DNA of 64,000 nucleotides from Delphinapterus leucas (lineage: Eukaryota > Chordata > Mammalia > Artiodactyla > Monodontidae), in NCBI RefSeq assembly GCF_002288925.2, contig NW_022098072.1, positions 25,001,296-25,065,295 on the forward strand. The letters are read 5' to 3'. The translations under genes were made by a program, and so were the position numbers. The notes under the pieces were generated by a model. That model saw nothing but the letters and a program-made list of their open reading frames with translations. It had not been told where the DNA came from and did no database searches. Positions 9,492-21,112 of this stretch are shown piece by piece; position 1 is the first letter of the stretch; every line of letters begins with the position of its first letter.

Positions 9492-12400
9492 GTCAATAAA
9501 ATAGTTTTTCTATTGTAAATCATGGTTGTAAAAGAAAAGTTCTGTTATTACAACTGGCAAGAAGAATTCATCTTGATGGCTATCTTGCGACAATTGCTGT
9601 TTTGACATGAGACTGGACACAGGACATGAAGGGTTAGATACTGACTATTTAGGTGATCTTTCAGCACTGAAACAATAGTGACACAAATAGCAACCCTGAG
9701 TCTATACAGCTGTCTTCAGGTGATCTGGCATACACTGCATATACATTTTTTAAGTGAAATGAAAACACAAAACCAGAAAAAGTTCTCATAAAACTTCCAC
9801 ACACTGAAGAACACATCAGAATTCCAATCTGAAAAAACACTGCTGTAATAGATCTACCATCTTGAACATTAAATTTATTTTTAAAATAATGATCTTTAGA
9901 TACTTTTGGACATTTCAATTATCAAAGAAACTCTTGACTAGACTGCCTTTATTTTCTAAAGCAGGAAAATGCTTTGGTTTATTTTTGAAAGTTTTCATAA
10001 AACAATTTTTAAATTAAAGGTGGGATTTTTCCTTAAAACATTTTTTAATTTGAAATTTTAGTTTGTCAATATGCTCCACTTGACAGTTTTTTTGGGTTTT
10101 TTTTTTGGTCTATTGTGTTTTAGCTGTCGACACTTGTAATGCAGCTTCTGAGTAGTAAAATCATGCATCCAAGCCTTGATAACAAGGAAGTTCATGAAAG
10201 ATGGCTTGTAACATTTTTTACAATTATTTTGTACTTCTTCTAACACAGGTTTTTTAATTAATCAGTTTGTAACTAATAGGAATTGTCTCTCTTTTTTTCT
10301 TTTTCTTTAGTGACTCAAAACTTTCCTTTAAAAGCCATATTCTCTGCTTTATATTGCTGACCATTTCTTTTTCTCCAAGTTGGATTTTTCACTTGGAGGT
10401 ATAATCATTCTTTCAGGAAAACTATTACTTTATCTGAACACGTCATCATTCAAAATGGCTGTGTCCACAAAAAATGGAAAGTAGAGCAAAATATCAATGT
10501 GCAGTAAAAGAACTATGGGAATATTTGGAATCTGGTTTTTCTTTGTAGAAAAAGCAAATTTGCTTTCCAGAACACCACCCAGATAGCAGCCAATCACATT
10601 AATTAACCATATGGACCTATTCCAAAGAACCAATTTCAGAGTCACTGGGTTTTCTGATTTTGAACAAGATAATGTCATTTCTTTTGAATGATCTGCTAAA
10701 ATTCAAATTTAATGGAGCCTGAACTATGGTCATTATCCATAAATACTAGAGCTATCTTGTACTATGAGATCTAGCATAATTTCTGTTTTTCTCTGATATA
10801 ACCAACCTTCCATTCTGGGATGTTAATTTACATGAAAGGGTAGATTTAGAAATAAATATGAAAGTATCCTTAAGGCATGGAAAATGTGCTCATCTTAAAG
10901 AGTTTTTTGGTTTGGCAATGCTTGGTTGACTTGCTTTCTTTTTGCTCCCAGAGTTAACCCAAATCAGCAGTTTCTAATGCCCTAATTGCAATCACGTACA
11001 AAAAGTTAATGCATGTAATACTAATAAAGCAATTTAAGAAAATCGTTAGCATACTAGACTTGCTATTAATGATGATGATAATAATAATAATGATATTTTA
11101 TACCTCTACAGTGTCTTTCATCTAAGTATCTCAGAGAACTTTACTAATAAATACTTTGATTTTCCCCAAATGAACCTGTTTTTCCAATTATACGCACTTC
11201 TGTAAAGTTGCTTCAAATATCAGCATTAATCATAAACACAGAATCCCTCAGTTTTAGCATTTCAACCATTTACACACTTAGCTTATTTAGAGAATATCTG
11301 TGCACTTTTTCTAGAAATAGCTTGCTTCCTGGGAATTGATGACAGGTTTTATCAAAGTTAAACATCTATTATTGTAAGAGGTACCAGAATAAATATAGAC
11401 ATATGCATCCTTTTTCTAAGTCAGGAATTGAAATTCTAATGACCTGGAAAAACAAATCTTTGAGAAATTTTTCTGATCTCAGTAAAACTTAGGCATTTTT
11501 TGTTCTTTCAATTTGAAGAGCAAAACTCTTCCCATTTTTTTAAAATACACACACACCCACACACCTTGGGTTTAATGGCGGTCTGACATATTGTAAGGTA
11601 CTCCAGATGTGAGAATACTCTAAGAGTGGTCTTTCCTCCCCTGTGCTGTGCAGACCCCTCCCAGGTGGTGCTAAGGGGTACACCTCATAGAGAAGGGTAG
11701 CCTTGACCAAGGGGTACATTATAATCTGTGGTGAAAGGCATCAAGTAGCTGATGGTCTCCTGTTAGAACCTATAATCAGGCTCCCCAGACTCATCCAGGA
11801 GCAATCCAAAACATTTGACTTGGTCATTAGTCAATGTTACATAAAAACGCACCACAAACCCCATTACCCTGTAGGATTACTGTTAAGGATTGAGGAAGTT
11901 CTTAGCACAATGCCAGGCCCTTTGTGACTGCTTATGGCCCAGGGGAATAATCCCATTGAAAATTAAATTAAAACAAAACAAAATAGAAAACAGAGTGATG
12001 CATAAAAAGAGAAAGTTCCATTGCCGCCTTACGGCCAGGTCTCTTACCCTGGTGTCCGCTAGCCTGGTGCCTCTCTAGACAGACTTCAGGTGATTTGAAG
12101 GCAAAATTGGGATTGAATATGTACATGGGGATTTTTCTAGACTCCATTCCTCTCATCAAAGACTCCAAAAAGTCCCTGACCCAAGAGTTTAGAAACCATT
12201 GCCTTACAGTGATAGTATTGTTGTCAATAACAATAACATGACAGTAAGATTCTCTCCTTCCTTCCCTAACCACCACACCCTCACACACTTGCCCTACCCC
12301 AAAAAAGAGTTCTAAAAATTACAATATTTAATCATTTACTATCTGGTGCTAATACTTTCCTGATGATTTTAATTGTAAAGGTAAGTGTGCTGCCCACAAG

Positions 12401-12649
12401 CACTATACTACTGGTCTACCATTCCCTGGACACACTAGCCTGGTTGATGTGTTCTATTTCTCCATTTCTTCCTCTCCATCTTTATATCTGTAAATCCCCT
12501 TCCACTAATCTCTGGATAAATAGAAGTTAGAATGCTGATATGTAGCTATGTGGGGCAAGATGGAGATGCAGAGTATCTGTGATTCTTGGTCATGAGGGTT
12601 TGTAAAGTATCTTCTAGTTTAAAAGTATTTACTGTAAGTTAGGGTATGA
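9492..12649. other. Gene-free stretch with only weak repeat traces
   Basis: AT-rich non-coding DNA. A CA-type run lies at about 11548-11565. Near 11868-11935 a GGATTGAGGAAGTTCTTAGCACAATGCCAGG motif suggests a MIR remnant. No gene candidate; small open frames on both strands resemble nothing known. Confidence 0.45.
11065..11160 (-). mobile_element. Possible MIR3/L3-type 3'-end remnant
   Basis: A GATGATAATAATAATAATG run followed by TTTTATACCTCTACAGTGTCTTTCATC and TCAGAGAACTTTACTAAT follows the order of an inverted ancient CR1/MIR terminus with a trinucleotide tail. Confidence 0.35.
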
Positions 12650-12790
12650 TTCATTTCCACTTTATAGATCAGAAAACAGGGTTCTGAGTGGTTAAATGAC
12701 ATGTCCAAACTTACCCAGTTAGTGCAGGAAAGAGCCAGAGCTCAAGCCTAGGACATACAACTCAAAATCCTATATTCCACCAAAACCAAG
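12650..12790 (-). mobile_element. MIR SINE fragment, reverse orientation
   Basis: Complement-type MIR order: CCACTTTATAGATCAGAAAAC, GGTTAAATGACATGTCCAAAC, CCCAGTTAGTGCAGGAAAGAGCC, then a degraded CCACC end. Confidence 0.75.
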
Positions 12791-13489
12791 ACCACCTTTC
12801 CCAAAGGAAAACAGCCTAGCCCTCCTTTCCCACAATATTCCATAAAAAACGGTTCAAAAATCAAATACATTTCAGCTCATTTGACTCTGTATTGGGAGAC
12901 ATTAGAGGATCTTTAAAAAAAAAATCAATTAAATAGCTGTTTAAGTTTCTTATCCCAGACATGAGCAGAAGATCTTCTATGGAACAAAAGTACTGAATTG
13001 ATGCTGAACTACATCAAGTCATATCTTTGAAAGTAACTCCTCAGGATGGAGAGTCGGGACAAGGGGTAATTTTTTTCCTTCCATTTTCCCTAACAAGCTC
13101 CCTAAAACTTATATTTTGAATAAAATAGCCATCAAAAGGAGTTTGGTTCTTTTCTCTTGTCTACCTGCTTTACTAAATCAAAGTTTTTAATCAACACTGC
13201 TCCTTATCTAAAACACTTTTCTTAATTTCAGTCTTCTCCACCTCATACCATTACTGGTTTCCCTAAGGCTATTTTTCTACTACAATCAAGCTGGCTGTAT
13301 TTTTGCCAGATCAGTCTTTCTAAAATACAGACCAGGTGACATTAGCTCGCTGACCTACTACAGAATACTACTAAGGGTTATTATAATCTAGACTCAACTC
13401 ACCTCTCTAATTTTGTCTCTTTCTATTCCTCCACACTGATGATGACAAATACGTGATACATTTATCATCACATCCCACCCAAGCTCATG

Positions 13490-14035
13490 TATTCATTCAA
13501 CAATTATTTACTGAATACCTACCATGTGCCATGTACTCTGCTAAGCTCTAGGAATATCCCAGGCATGTGGCCCCTGACCTCATAGATCTCATGGCTAAGC
13601 GGCGAAGACAGATGATAAACAAGAAGATAAATGAACTATGGTAAGTATTCCTAAGGAAACAAAGTTGTTGCTGAAATACAGAAAATGGGGATGGGGCTCC
13701 TGGAAGAGAGGGAGAAATCTAGTTAAATAGGATGGTTGGGGAAGACGTAGCTGAAGATGTGACTTTTAAATAAGAGGAAGTCATCCTCGCAAAGGAGCAT
13801 TCCAGGTTGAGGGACCAGCATGTATGAAAACCCTGAGGTGGGAAAGAGCGTGCAGAAATGGAAAGAGGCCTCTTTGAATGAAGAGCAAGAGACCAGGATG
13901 TTGGCCTCCAGTGAGGCAGAGTCTATATCATGCAGGTCCTTAGACCCAAGGAGGGAATTTGGGCTTTTACCCAACATGAGGGGAAACCAATAAAGAGTTT
14001 TAAGCAAGGAACTGCCACAATCTGATCAATATTTT
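13490..14035 (-). mobile_element. LINE L2 3' region, reverse orientation
   Basis: Starts with the inverted L2 terminus (ATTCATTCAACAATTATTTACTGAATACC, 13492-13520, then ATGTGCCATGTACTCTGC), continues through ATGATAAACAAGAAGATAAATG, GAGCATTCCAGGTTGAGGGACC and CCCTGAGGTGGGAAAGAGCG, to TTTTAAGCAAGGAACTGCCACAATCTGATC. That is over 500 bp of ordered matches to the L2 3' end, so the family call is firm. The reverse open frame at 13723-14007 is a broken remnant of L2 RT-coding sequence, not a gene. Confidence 0.82.
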
Positions 14036-15759
14036 AAAAACACCAAGGAGACATCTGTAACCAAAGTAAGCCTCTGCCTTCACAGGGAACTTAAATATAA
14101 TAGTAATTATATTGAAAAGCAGAAGTACTAAGACATAGAAAAAGAAGTTACAACATGTAGTACAAATATGTGTTTATGTGAGATTATCTGCAAACAAAAA
14201 ATAAGACTTGAAAATTTTAGAGGGTCCATTTTAGGATTGGAACAATCTAGAGCCTATCTAGCCTCGGTCTATGGTCTGACAGGTAGCGTATGGAAACAAG
14301 ATGAGAGGAAGAGCGTTCAGTCATGACTTCAACTCTTTTAGCCCAAATCTATTGGAAGAGTATGGGGGTAGGATCAGAAATAGAATATTATTTTCAGAAT
14401 ACATTATAAAGCAAGCTTAGCCTGAATTCCAGAGTATGAAAACACACGATATTCCTAAGTAAATTCCATATAGTATCAAACTAGCTAACATCTAAGAATA
14501 TCTAATATGTAGGAAAAGTCAGCAGAACCCCCGAAATGTCAAAAAGAGCAAGCCTACAGCATTCCCAACAATTTTCAGTAAGATTTGCAAGAGCTGGGAT
14601 CAAGCCCTTTGTATCAATACGCTTACAGCCTAATATTAGAGGTGTTTTTTTCATTACGTCTGATGTAATTTTCCATTTTTTGACAAAAATGTAGAGTAGA
14701 CCCTAAGAAAAAAGGGTGGAAATAGATTTTAAACAAACATATTTTAGAAGCAAGCTAAACACTAAGTAGGAGGCAGCACTGCCACAGGAAAAGCCAGGCT
14801 GTGTTTTCACATCATTGAGGCCCTTTGAGGTTGCCACTGACTTTCCTTCAGTTGGGCCTGAATTGTCCTATCACTGAAGACACTGCATAGGTGCCTAACC
14901 CTCTATGAGACCCCTGTGTGGGCTGATGTCCACGTCGCTGTCCTTGCTGCCTGGATTCCACTCGGTTTTTACTATTTATCCTCTAGTTCCTGTGGCTCTG
15001 AATCAATAACTTTTTTTTTTGGACCGAAGCTTCTCTTAAAAATATATGAACAAGGTTAGAGAGAGAAAACGTGCCTTTTCCAAGTCTCAAAACATCATTG
15101 TTCACCCTGGAGAACACTGATCTGGGACTGTGGCTGTACATGAGAGGATGTGTGGAAACAGGAAAGAAAATCTTCTGACAGCACCTTACAGGAGTTACAA
15201 ACCCCACGAATCCGGAGCACCGGCTTATTATCTGTTGACTCTATCACGGCCAGTTCCAAATTGGCCTTGTGTCACTGTCTGAGTCCCCATCTCTGCCCCC
15301 GAGGTGGGTAGATACAATGCAGTGATTAAGCTGTGTTTCTGCTTTCTTTATGATGCTAACAAAGGATGTCACCCTGACAACTTTTTTAACCTTTCTTTTG
15401 ATCAAATTCCCAGGTAGCTACTGCAATTCCAAACTATAGCCAATTGAGTTTGAAGATATTACAAATAGGCTTCTACAGCTGTTGTGGTATTGAAAGCAGT
15501 GATTATCCTACCAGGCACGGCGGGCTCTTTGGAACAGCCTTGTAAGCCTTTGATTAACAGCCCCGCATCCTGTGTTGGTGCTGTACAGCTAGTCTTCATG
15601 TAAAATATCACCCACCCTACCCAATTTGCTTGCAATTTAGCCCAAAGACTACTTGAAGCAGAAGTCATTAAAATGACGCTATGAGGAAACCCATTCAAAA
15701 TTTGACTCTACATTTTTATGAAACAGCAAAGAATTCTCTCTAGCTTTTAAAGAGCTATA
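14036..15759. other. Gene-free stretch, no repeat assigned
   Basis: 1.7 kb of apparently unique DNA. Short reverse open frames at 14983-15207 and 15459-15698 resemble no family. Not known to be conserved. Confidence 0.45.
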
Positions 15760-16249
15760 CAGGCGGTCCCCAATTTTATGATGGTTCAACTTACAACTTC
15801 TTGACTTCATGATGGTGCAGAAGCAATGTACACTCAGTAGAAACTGAACATGGAATTGTGAATTTTGACCCTTTCTCAGGCCAGCGATATGCAGTAGATA
15901 CTCTCTCCTGATGCCGAGCAGTGGTCACCAGCCATGTCCCCCCAGTCAACCACGCAATCACGAGGGTAAACAACCCATACATTCACCTTTCTGGACTCAT
16001 ACAACCACTCTGATTTTCACTTTCAGAACTGTATTCAATAAACGGCATGAGAAATTCAACACTTTATTATAAAATAGGCTTTTTTTGTTTGACAATTTTG
16101 CCCAACTAACCGCTAATGTGAGTGGTCTGAGCATATTTAAGGTAAACGAGGCTAAGCTATGATTTTTGGTTGGTTAGGTGTATTAAATGCTTTTCAACTT
16201 ACACTGGGTTTACTGTGATGTAGCCCCATGGTAAGTTGAGGAAGATCTG
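15760..16249 (+). mobile_element. Complete Tigger-type (Tc1/mariner) DNA transposon fossil
   Basis: Starts CAGGCGGTCCCCAATTTTATG directly after a TA at 15758-15759, and ends TAAGTTGAGGAAGATCTG, the degraded inverted terminus. Internal landmarks are ATGGTTCAACTTACAACTTC, ACACTTTATTATAAAATAGGC, TTTTGCCCAACTAACCGC and GGTTAGGTGTATTAAATGC. The length of about 490 bp and the lack of any transposase frame mark a non-autonomous deletion derivative. The right-hand TA is not preserved. Confidence 0.85.
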
Positions 16250-16685
16250 GATTCTCTTTCAATTCCACCACCTTTGCCTGATACCAATCGGCTCAGGGTC
16301 AGCCAGCAAGCTTGAGGCAGCAGCTGCCATCCCCACCAATCAGAGGAGAAGCATCCTTCCCAGAGCAACTATGCTGCTGCTCACAGAAACAAATACCACC
16401 GAACAACTTCAGACATTTATTGTCCTTAGGAAACTACAGGAAGATGGGAGGTGCTGTTTTCTAAGCGGGAAAACAACAAAACTATGGAAACACAACGTAA
16501 TCAAGAGCCAATGGGATTAGCAAAACAGAAACTGTAGTAATGAAAATAAATAAATAAATTTGAAAAATATCCTCTGTTGAAATTTGTTTAGACCATGTTT
16601 TAAGAATATAAGACTTTATTTCTCTTGTAATAATACATGGCAAAAAATAAGGCTTTAGATTTTCAAAATTCTTTATCTGGCGTCA
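16250..16685. other. Gene-free stretch
   Basis: A 94-codon forward frame (16236-16520) starts in the Tigger terminus and resembles no known protein. Short AAAT units sit at about 16541-16560. Confidence 0.5.
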
Positions 16686-16930
16686 GGCTACCTAGGTTGA
16701 ATTCTGGCTCTGTCACTTGTTAGTTGTTAAATTTAGGCAACTAAGTTCACTGTATCTGAGTTTCTGCTGTAAACTGGGGGCAAAATATAGAAACCTCACA
16801 GAAATGATGGGAGGGTTAAATGAGATAATATATGTAGAAAGCTATAACTGTGTCTGGTCCACCACAGAAAGAGCTAAATAATTTTTAGATGCAGCTGCTA
16901 TTATTATTACTGTTATTTATCATCATCACC
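16686..16930 (+). mobile_element. MIR SINE, most of the element
   Basis: TCTGGCTCTGTCACTTGTTAG, then an ACTGTATCTGAGTTTCTGC segment, then GGGAGGGTTAAATGAGATAATATATG and a (TAT)n-like end. The order matches the forward MIR consensus. Confidence 0.78.
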
Positions 16931-16934
16931 ATCA

Positions 16935-17105
16935 TCTGTGTCATCTTACTGAATTTCCACAACAAACTGTAAGAAGCCATAGCCAATGTGTCCCATTATA
17001 TAGATAAAAGAAAGTAATGTCCTTATGGTTAAAAAAAAAATTGACTTTCCAACTAATTAGAGCAGAGCCACGGCTAGAATTCTGGGCGCTTTCCACTGAC
17101 TGTGC
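16935..17105 (-). mobile_element. MIR SINE fragment, reverse orientation
   Basis: ATTATATAGATAAAAGAAAGTAATG followed by GAGCAGAGCCACGGCTAGAATTC follows the inverted MIR consensus. It lies tail to tail with the preceding forward MIR. Confidence 0.6.
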
Positions 17106-17189
17106 CATTTGGAACTTGTTGCAGGAAAATGGCCTCCAACATCACTTCAGCGCTGCTTTCACTAATATTCTTGCACCATTTCCCCTAGT

Positions 17190-18030
17190 CTCTGGTTGCA
17201 AATTCCAAAGCCTATTTTCTCCTCACCTTCTCCTGAAGGCATTACGTGTTGCAGGAAAAAGTCACAGCCTGCAATTTCCTTTGACCCCCAGATGCTACTC
17301 ACTCACATTTGTACTCACCTCTTTCAGATTACAAAGCAGTTTATACACAGATTCCCTCCGTACTCTCTTTCCTCCTCTTCCTTCTTCTTCCTCTTTTCTG
17401 TCTCTTTAACTCTAACTTTCTCTGGACTCCTTCAATTATTACTCTTTTCTAAGCTATCTTCAAACTATTTTCCTTTCTTTCTACTTTAAACAAGAAAAGA
17501 TCTTTCCTTTTTTGTTAAATCTTTACTTACCATTGAGACCTTTCATTAATGGTCCCACAATTCCTCCTCCACTCACTCGTATATCCTATAATCAAGCACA
17601 CATGTTTGCCAAGCTTATTGGGATTTCTTGCTTGAAAGTCACCCACAAGAGGCCACTTACTGTTGTATTTGGTACCCTTTTCTCGGCCCCTAACTCTCTT
17701 AATCTCTCAAGCAGCAACATTATGGATCCTGATCTCTGGCTACACACTTTTCCCTTGGAATTCCCTACATCCGGACCATCCTAATGTTCCTTCCAGCCAC
17801 TTTTCATACTTCTCTGTCTTCACTACTTGCCTTTGTTTTCTCACCCCACTTTTTTTTCTCAATTAAAAAACCCATCATTCTAAAAAGATCTGTCTTTAAG
17901 CCCTATCTGCTCTCTCTCCTTTATTTCCTATCTGTATTATGGACGTATAGTTTGAACTCTGTCTTCTCTCTAAAACCTTTTCACTTCCTCATGATTCCTC
18001 TATTTCTTGTCCTGGTCATGAGTGGCTCTC
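17190..18030 (+). mobile_element. Pyrimidine-rich segment, possibly 5'-ward L2 sequence
   Basis: The plus strand is strongly CT-rich and lacks stop codons over long stretches, giving frames of 85-130 codons full of Ser, Leu, Pro and Phe. Bits such as TCCTGAAGGCATTACGTG and CACTACTTGCCTTTG resemble forward L2, and an L2 fragment follows at 18285. The match is weak; plain low-complexity bias is the alternative. Confidence 0.3.
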
Positions 18031-18044
18031 AAGATATTTAAAGT

Positions 18045-18175
18045 AAAAATGGCCTGGGATGAAATTTTGGCTTTGTCGTTGACTATATCACTTAGCAGAA
18101 GCTCCTTAACTTCTCAGAATTTTGGTACATCGTCCATAAAATGGGGTTTTGGATGAGGAAATTATAAGTAAATAG
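18045..18175 (+). mobile_element. MIR SINE fragment
   Basis: TTTTGGCTTTGTCGTTGACTA, CTCCTTAACTTCTCAGAATTTTGG and CCATAAAATGGGG follow forward MIR order. Confidence 0.7.
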
Positions 18176-18284
18176 AGTCTCAACCCATAAAGGGGATCTT
18201 AGGAAGTCATTTCCCCTGGCCACTCCCTATTCTTACCCCACCCCACACACCATCCCTGCCCCACTCCAGACTTCCAGCACTGAA

Positions 18285-18790
18285 ATCATACAGCTAGATT
18301 TGACTCCTTCCTCAACCCCATCTCCCATACCCAGTCTATCACCAAGTCCACCTTCTTAGTAGCTCCTGCATCCTTCTCTTCCTATCGGTTTCCTTTACCA
18401 TCTCCAGAGCATAAGCCCTCATTTTTCACTACTAGAATGTTACAACACTAGATTGTTTCAACAGTCTTCTGACCAGTCTCACTGCTGCTCATTTCTTCCA
18501 ACTTTTGGCCTACCCTGGACAATGACACCAGATTAACACTCTAACATTACTGCTTAAAATAATCACTTTCCCAAAGTAACCCAGCTAACAAGCAGAAAAC
18601 AAAGATTGAGCCCAGACGGACCACTCCAAGTCTATACTCACAACTATAAGCCTGCACTGAGTCAGAACCAGTGCTTGGGCCTGGAATTCAAAATCCATCA
18701 TGACCTGACCCAGAGTACCTTTCCAGGCTTTCCCTCCACGGCCCTATACACCAGTGTTTCATTTACTTGCACTTCCTAAAATAAGCTTTA
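18285..18790 (+). mobile_element. LINE L2 fragment, interrupted by a MIR piece
   Basis: TTTGACTCCTTCCTCAACC, CCCAGTCTATCACCAAGTCC and AGTCTTCTGACCAGTCTCACTGC match the L2 reverse-transcriptase C-terminal coding region read forward. After a MIR segment at about 18575-18685 the L2 text resumes (ATCATGACCTGACCC, CCTTTCCAGGC). Reading frame destroyed by stops and indels. Confidence 0.75.
18575..18685 (-). mobile_element. MIR SINE fragment nested in L2
   Basis: AGTAACCCAGCTAACAAGCAG and GATTGAGCCCAGACGGACC follow the inverted MIR consensus, and the L2 reading resumes afterwards. Confidence 0.5.
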
Positions 18791-18799
18791 TCTTTTAGG

Positions 18800-19260
18800 G
18801 TTATTTAAGCTGTAACAAAAAACTAACTCAAGTGGCTTAAATAGTAAGGGGATGTATGATCTCATATAACAAGCCCAGAGGTAGGATAGTTCCAGAGGTA
18901 TTTAATATCACAGCTTAACATCAAACCTAGGACCCAGATTCCTTCCATCTTCTTAATCTGCTATATTCAACATGATCTCACATGAGCTCCTTTTGTGTTT
19001 GCCAGTCGTTGCCTCAGTTCCAGGAAGCATGTACAGATATAACAACATCCAGTGAAAGAAAGGACAGTAGCTCCACTGTGCATGATGCTTCTGAGAGAAG
19101 AATATTCTCCCATATCCCTATCCATACTCAACCTTCCCCATCAGACTTCCCTTGACATCTCATTGGCCAGAGCTATATTACCATCACAGGGAAATTTGTA
19201 AACAAAGCACCGTGAGGCCAGATTCAACAGTTTCCAAAGTTTCTGAGATAGGACCACAGT
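18800..19260 (+). mobile_element. Ancient unassigned interspersed repeat, copy 1
   Basis: GTAACAAAAAACTAACTCAAG, GTGGCTTAAATAGTAAGGGG, then GTAGGATAGTTCCAGAGG and, near the end, CTCATTGGCCAGAGC. The same ordered motifs recur around 24815, 40590, 51440 and 56850. I recognise the repeat type from other mammalian genomes but cannot name the family with confidence. Confidence 0.55.
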
Positions 19261-20210
19261 GAAAAATACATTGTACACCCCAGCTCAGCACATGAGTAAA
19301 TATGCTTCATAATACATACATAACACAGAAATGAAAAATTCATAAAATAAAATTCATCCTTATTGTGCAATACATGTAGATATTTTCTACTCTATTTTAC
19401 TCTCAATATTACTCTATTCTACTAATTTTTAAGAAATCCTGATTCCAACTACTAAGTTGATTTTAGAACTCACTAATAGACTGCTACCTGCACTTTGAAA
19501 AATGCCAACTTATACTAATGAGAATTTACCCAAGTCATATTGGAGTGGGATAAACTCAGGAATATTATCAGGCCAACATGGTAGAGGGGAAATAGCTGTT
19601 TTGAAGGCAACAAAGGCTTTCCCATTTTTGTATGTCTTAGATTATATATTTATCATTTCCATCCCTATGACACCCCTCACTCAGCACCTATTGACTAAAA
19701 TTGGGATTTTCAAACTTTGGATGTTTCGACTACTGCTGAAAAGGCTGGATTTGTATTTATAATTTCAAAAAAAACCCAACTGAGATTCCTCAGTAGTTTG
19801 TAAGTCACAGAAAATAGAGTGTTTTTAAAAATTCAAGATCTAGTTTCTTTTGATGATATAAGTAGGGTAAAAGGTCATGGGAGTTCATTTAATTTACTTT
19901 AAAATGCTCCTTTTAAATGATGTCTAAAGAATAAATCATCAAAGATTAATCAGGAAAAACTGAGTCTCTCCCTCTTGTTTAGAATGTCTAAGGATCTGAG
20001 AGCAGCTGGCCTCATCTCTGTTCTCTCTTTTCCTGATTCATCATGTGTGTGACCCAGGAAGAGGTCACCCTGGGGCCCTAAATTACGTGAGCCTGCACAC
20101 GTAGTCTGCCACTTTCTCCCTGCAGCTACCCTACCCTCAAGAACCTTGCTGAGCGCAGCAAAGGCTTTAAAGGACCTGAGCTTTGTGCCCAGGCTTGCTC
20201 TTTACAGACC
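19261..20210. other. Gene-free stretch
   Basis: AT-rich, no repeat assigned; an 86-codon frame at 19502-19762 resembles nothing known. Confidence 0.45.
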
Positions 20211-20214
20211 TAGG

Positions 20215-20410
20215 ATTATTTGTATTTTTACAGTAACACGTTGATGTATCCAATGTGCCTGAGCATCTGCTGGGTACAAAGCACTGTGCAAAGTTGCAGG
20301 GAATCCTGCGTGAATAAACTGTAGTGCCTATTATTAAACAACTTGGAGTCTAAGACAGGAGATAATCCTGCAAACGGAGACACAAAACAGAATTTAATAG
20401 CGGAGGTCTC
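20215..20410 (-). mobile_element. L2 3'-end fragment, reverse orientation
   Basis: GAGCATCTGCTGGGTACAAAGC, CAACTTGGAGTCTAAGACAGG and a CACAAAACAG segment follow the inverted L2 terminus. Diverged. Confidence 0.5.
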
Positions 20411-20429
20411 CAAGAAGGGATGCTGATTA

Positions 20430-20600
20430 GCATTTGGGAAATGCCCACTGAGTGCCAGACACTGTGCCAGGCCATTTATGTGAACTAGCTCGTCACAAAG
20501 CCTTAACTCTTTTGCACATGTTGAAACTGAGGGTCAGAGGGGCCCCCTAACTTTTCCAATGGGGCATGTTTAGTAAGCAGTAGACCCCAAGTGCAGAATG
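20430..20600 (-). mobile_element. MIR SINE fragment, reverse orientation
   Basis: TGAGTGCCAGACACTGTGCC, then CATGTTGAAACTGAGGGTCAG, then TTAGTAAGCAGTAGACCCC: inverted MIR order. Confidence 0.75.
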
Positions 20601-20934
20601 AGATCCTTGAGACTCCAAAGTTTATTGTTTTTTTCTGTCACTTTCTCTGAGTCCCCAGGCAAAAAGAATTTTATCCAGACAAAAGGAAAACATATTTGAA
20701 ATAGGCCTTTAAATAGAATGGATATATCCCTAGTGATGGGAGACAGAGTGGAGTGCCAGGTGTAGAAGGCGGCCCTTCCATGAGTTTTGCAGGCAGGGTG
20801 GGTTCAGGAGATGCTAAACAGTACAATTTGGCTGCCAGAGAGGTGAGCTTAGGGCAATGAAAGAAAGCAAATCTAGAAAAGGTGCTTAATTCCAACTCGC
20901 CCAGCTTTTATAGTTCAGTAGAGGGTTCCAGAGG

Positions 20935-21112
20935 AGAAATTCCTTTCTGTAGCTTACCTATTAGATTGTGAGCCCAGAGGGCAGGAAGCACACGAACAGA
21001 GGTGACCACCTAAGAACAGGGACCAGATGTCATATTTCTCTGTGACCCTCATGGTGAAGCTCAATGTTTTGCAGCTAGTAGGTCAGCAGTTTACCTCTAA
21101 TGAATGAATGCA
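20935..21112 (+). mobile_element. L2 3' end with TGAATGAATG tail
   Basis: TTAGATTGTGAGCCCAGAGGGCAGG matches the L2 'gtaagctc...gagggcag' block (20963 on), and the element closes with AATGAATGAATGC, the tail repeat typical of L2. Confidence 0.72.
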
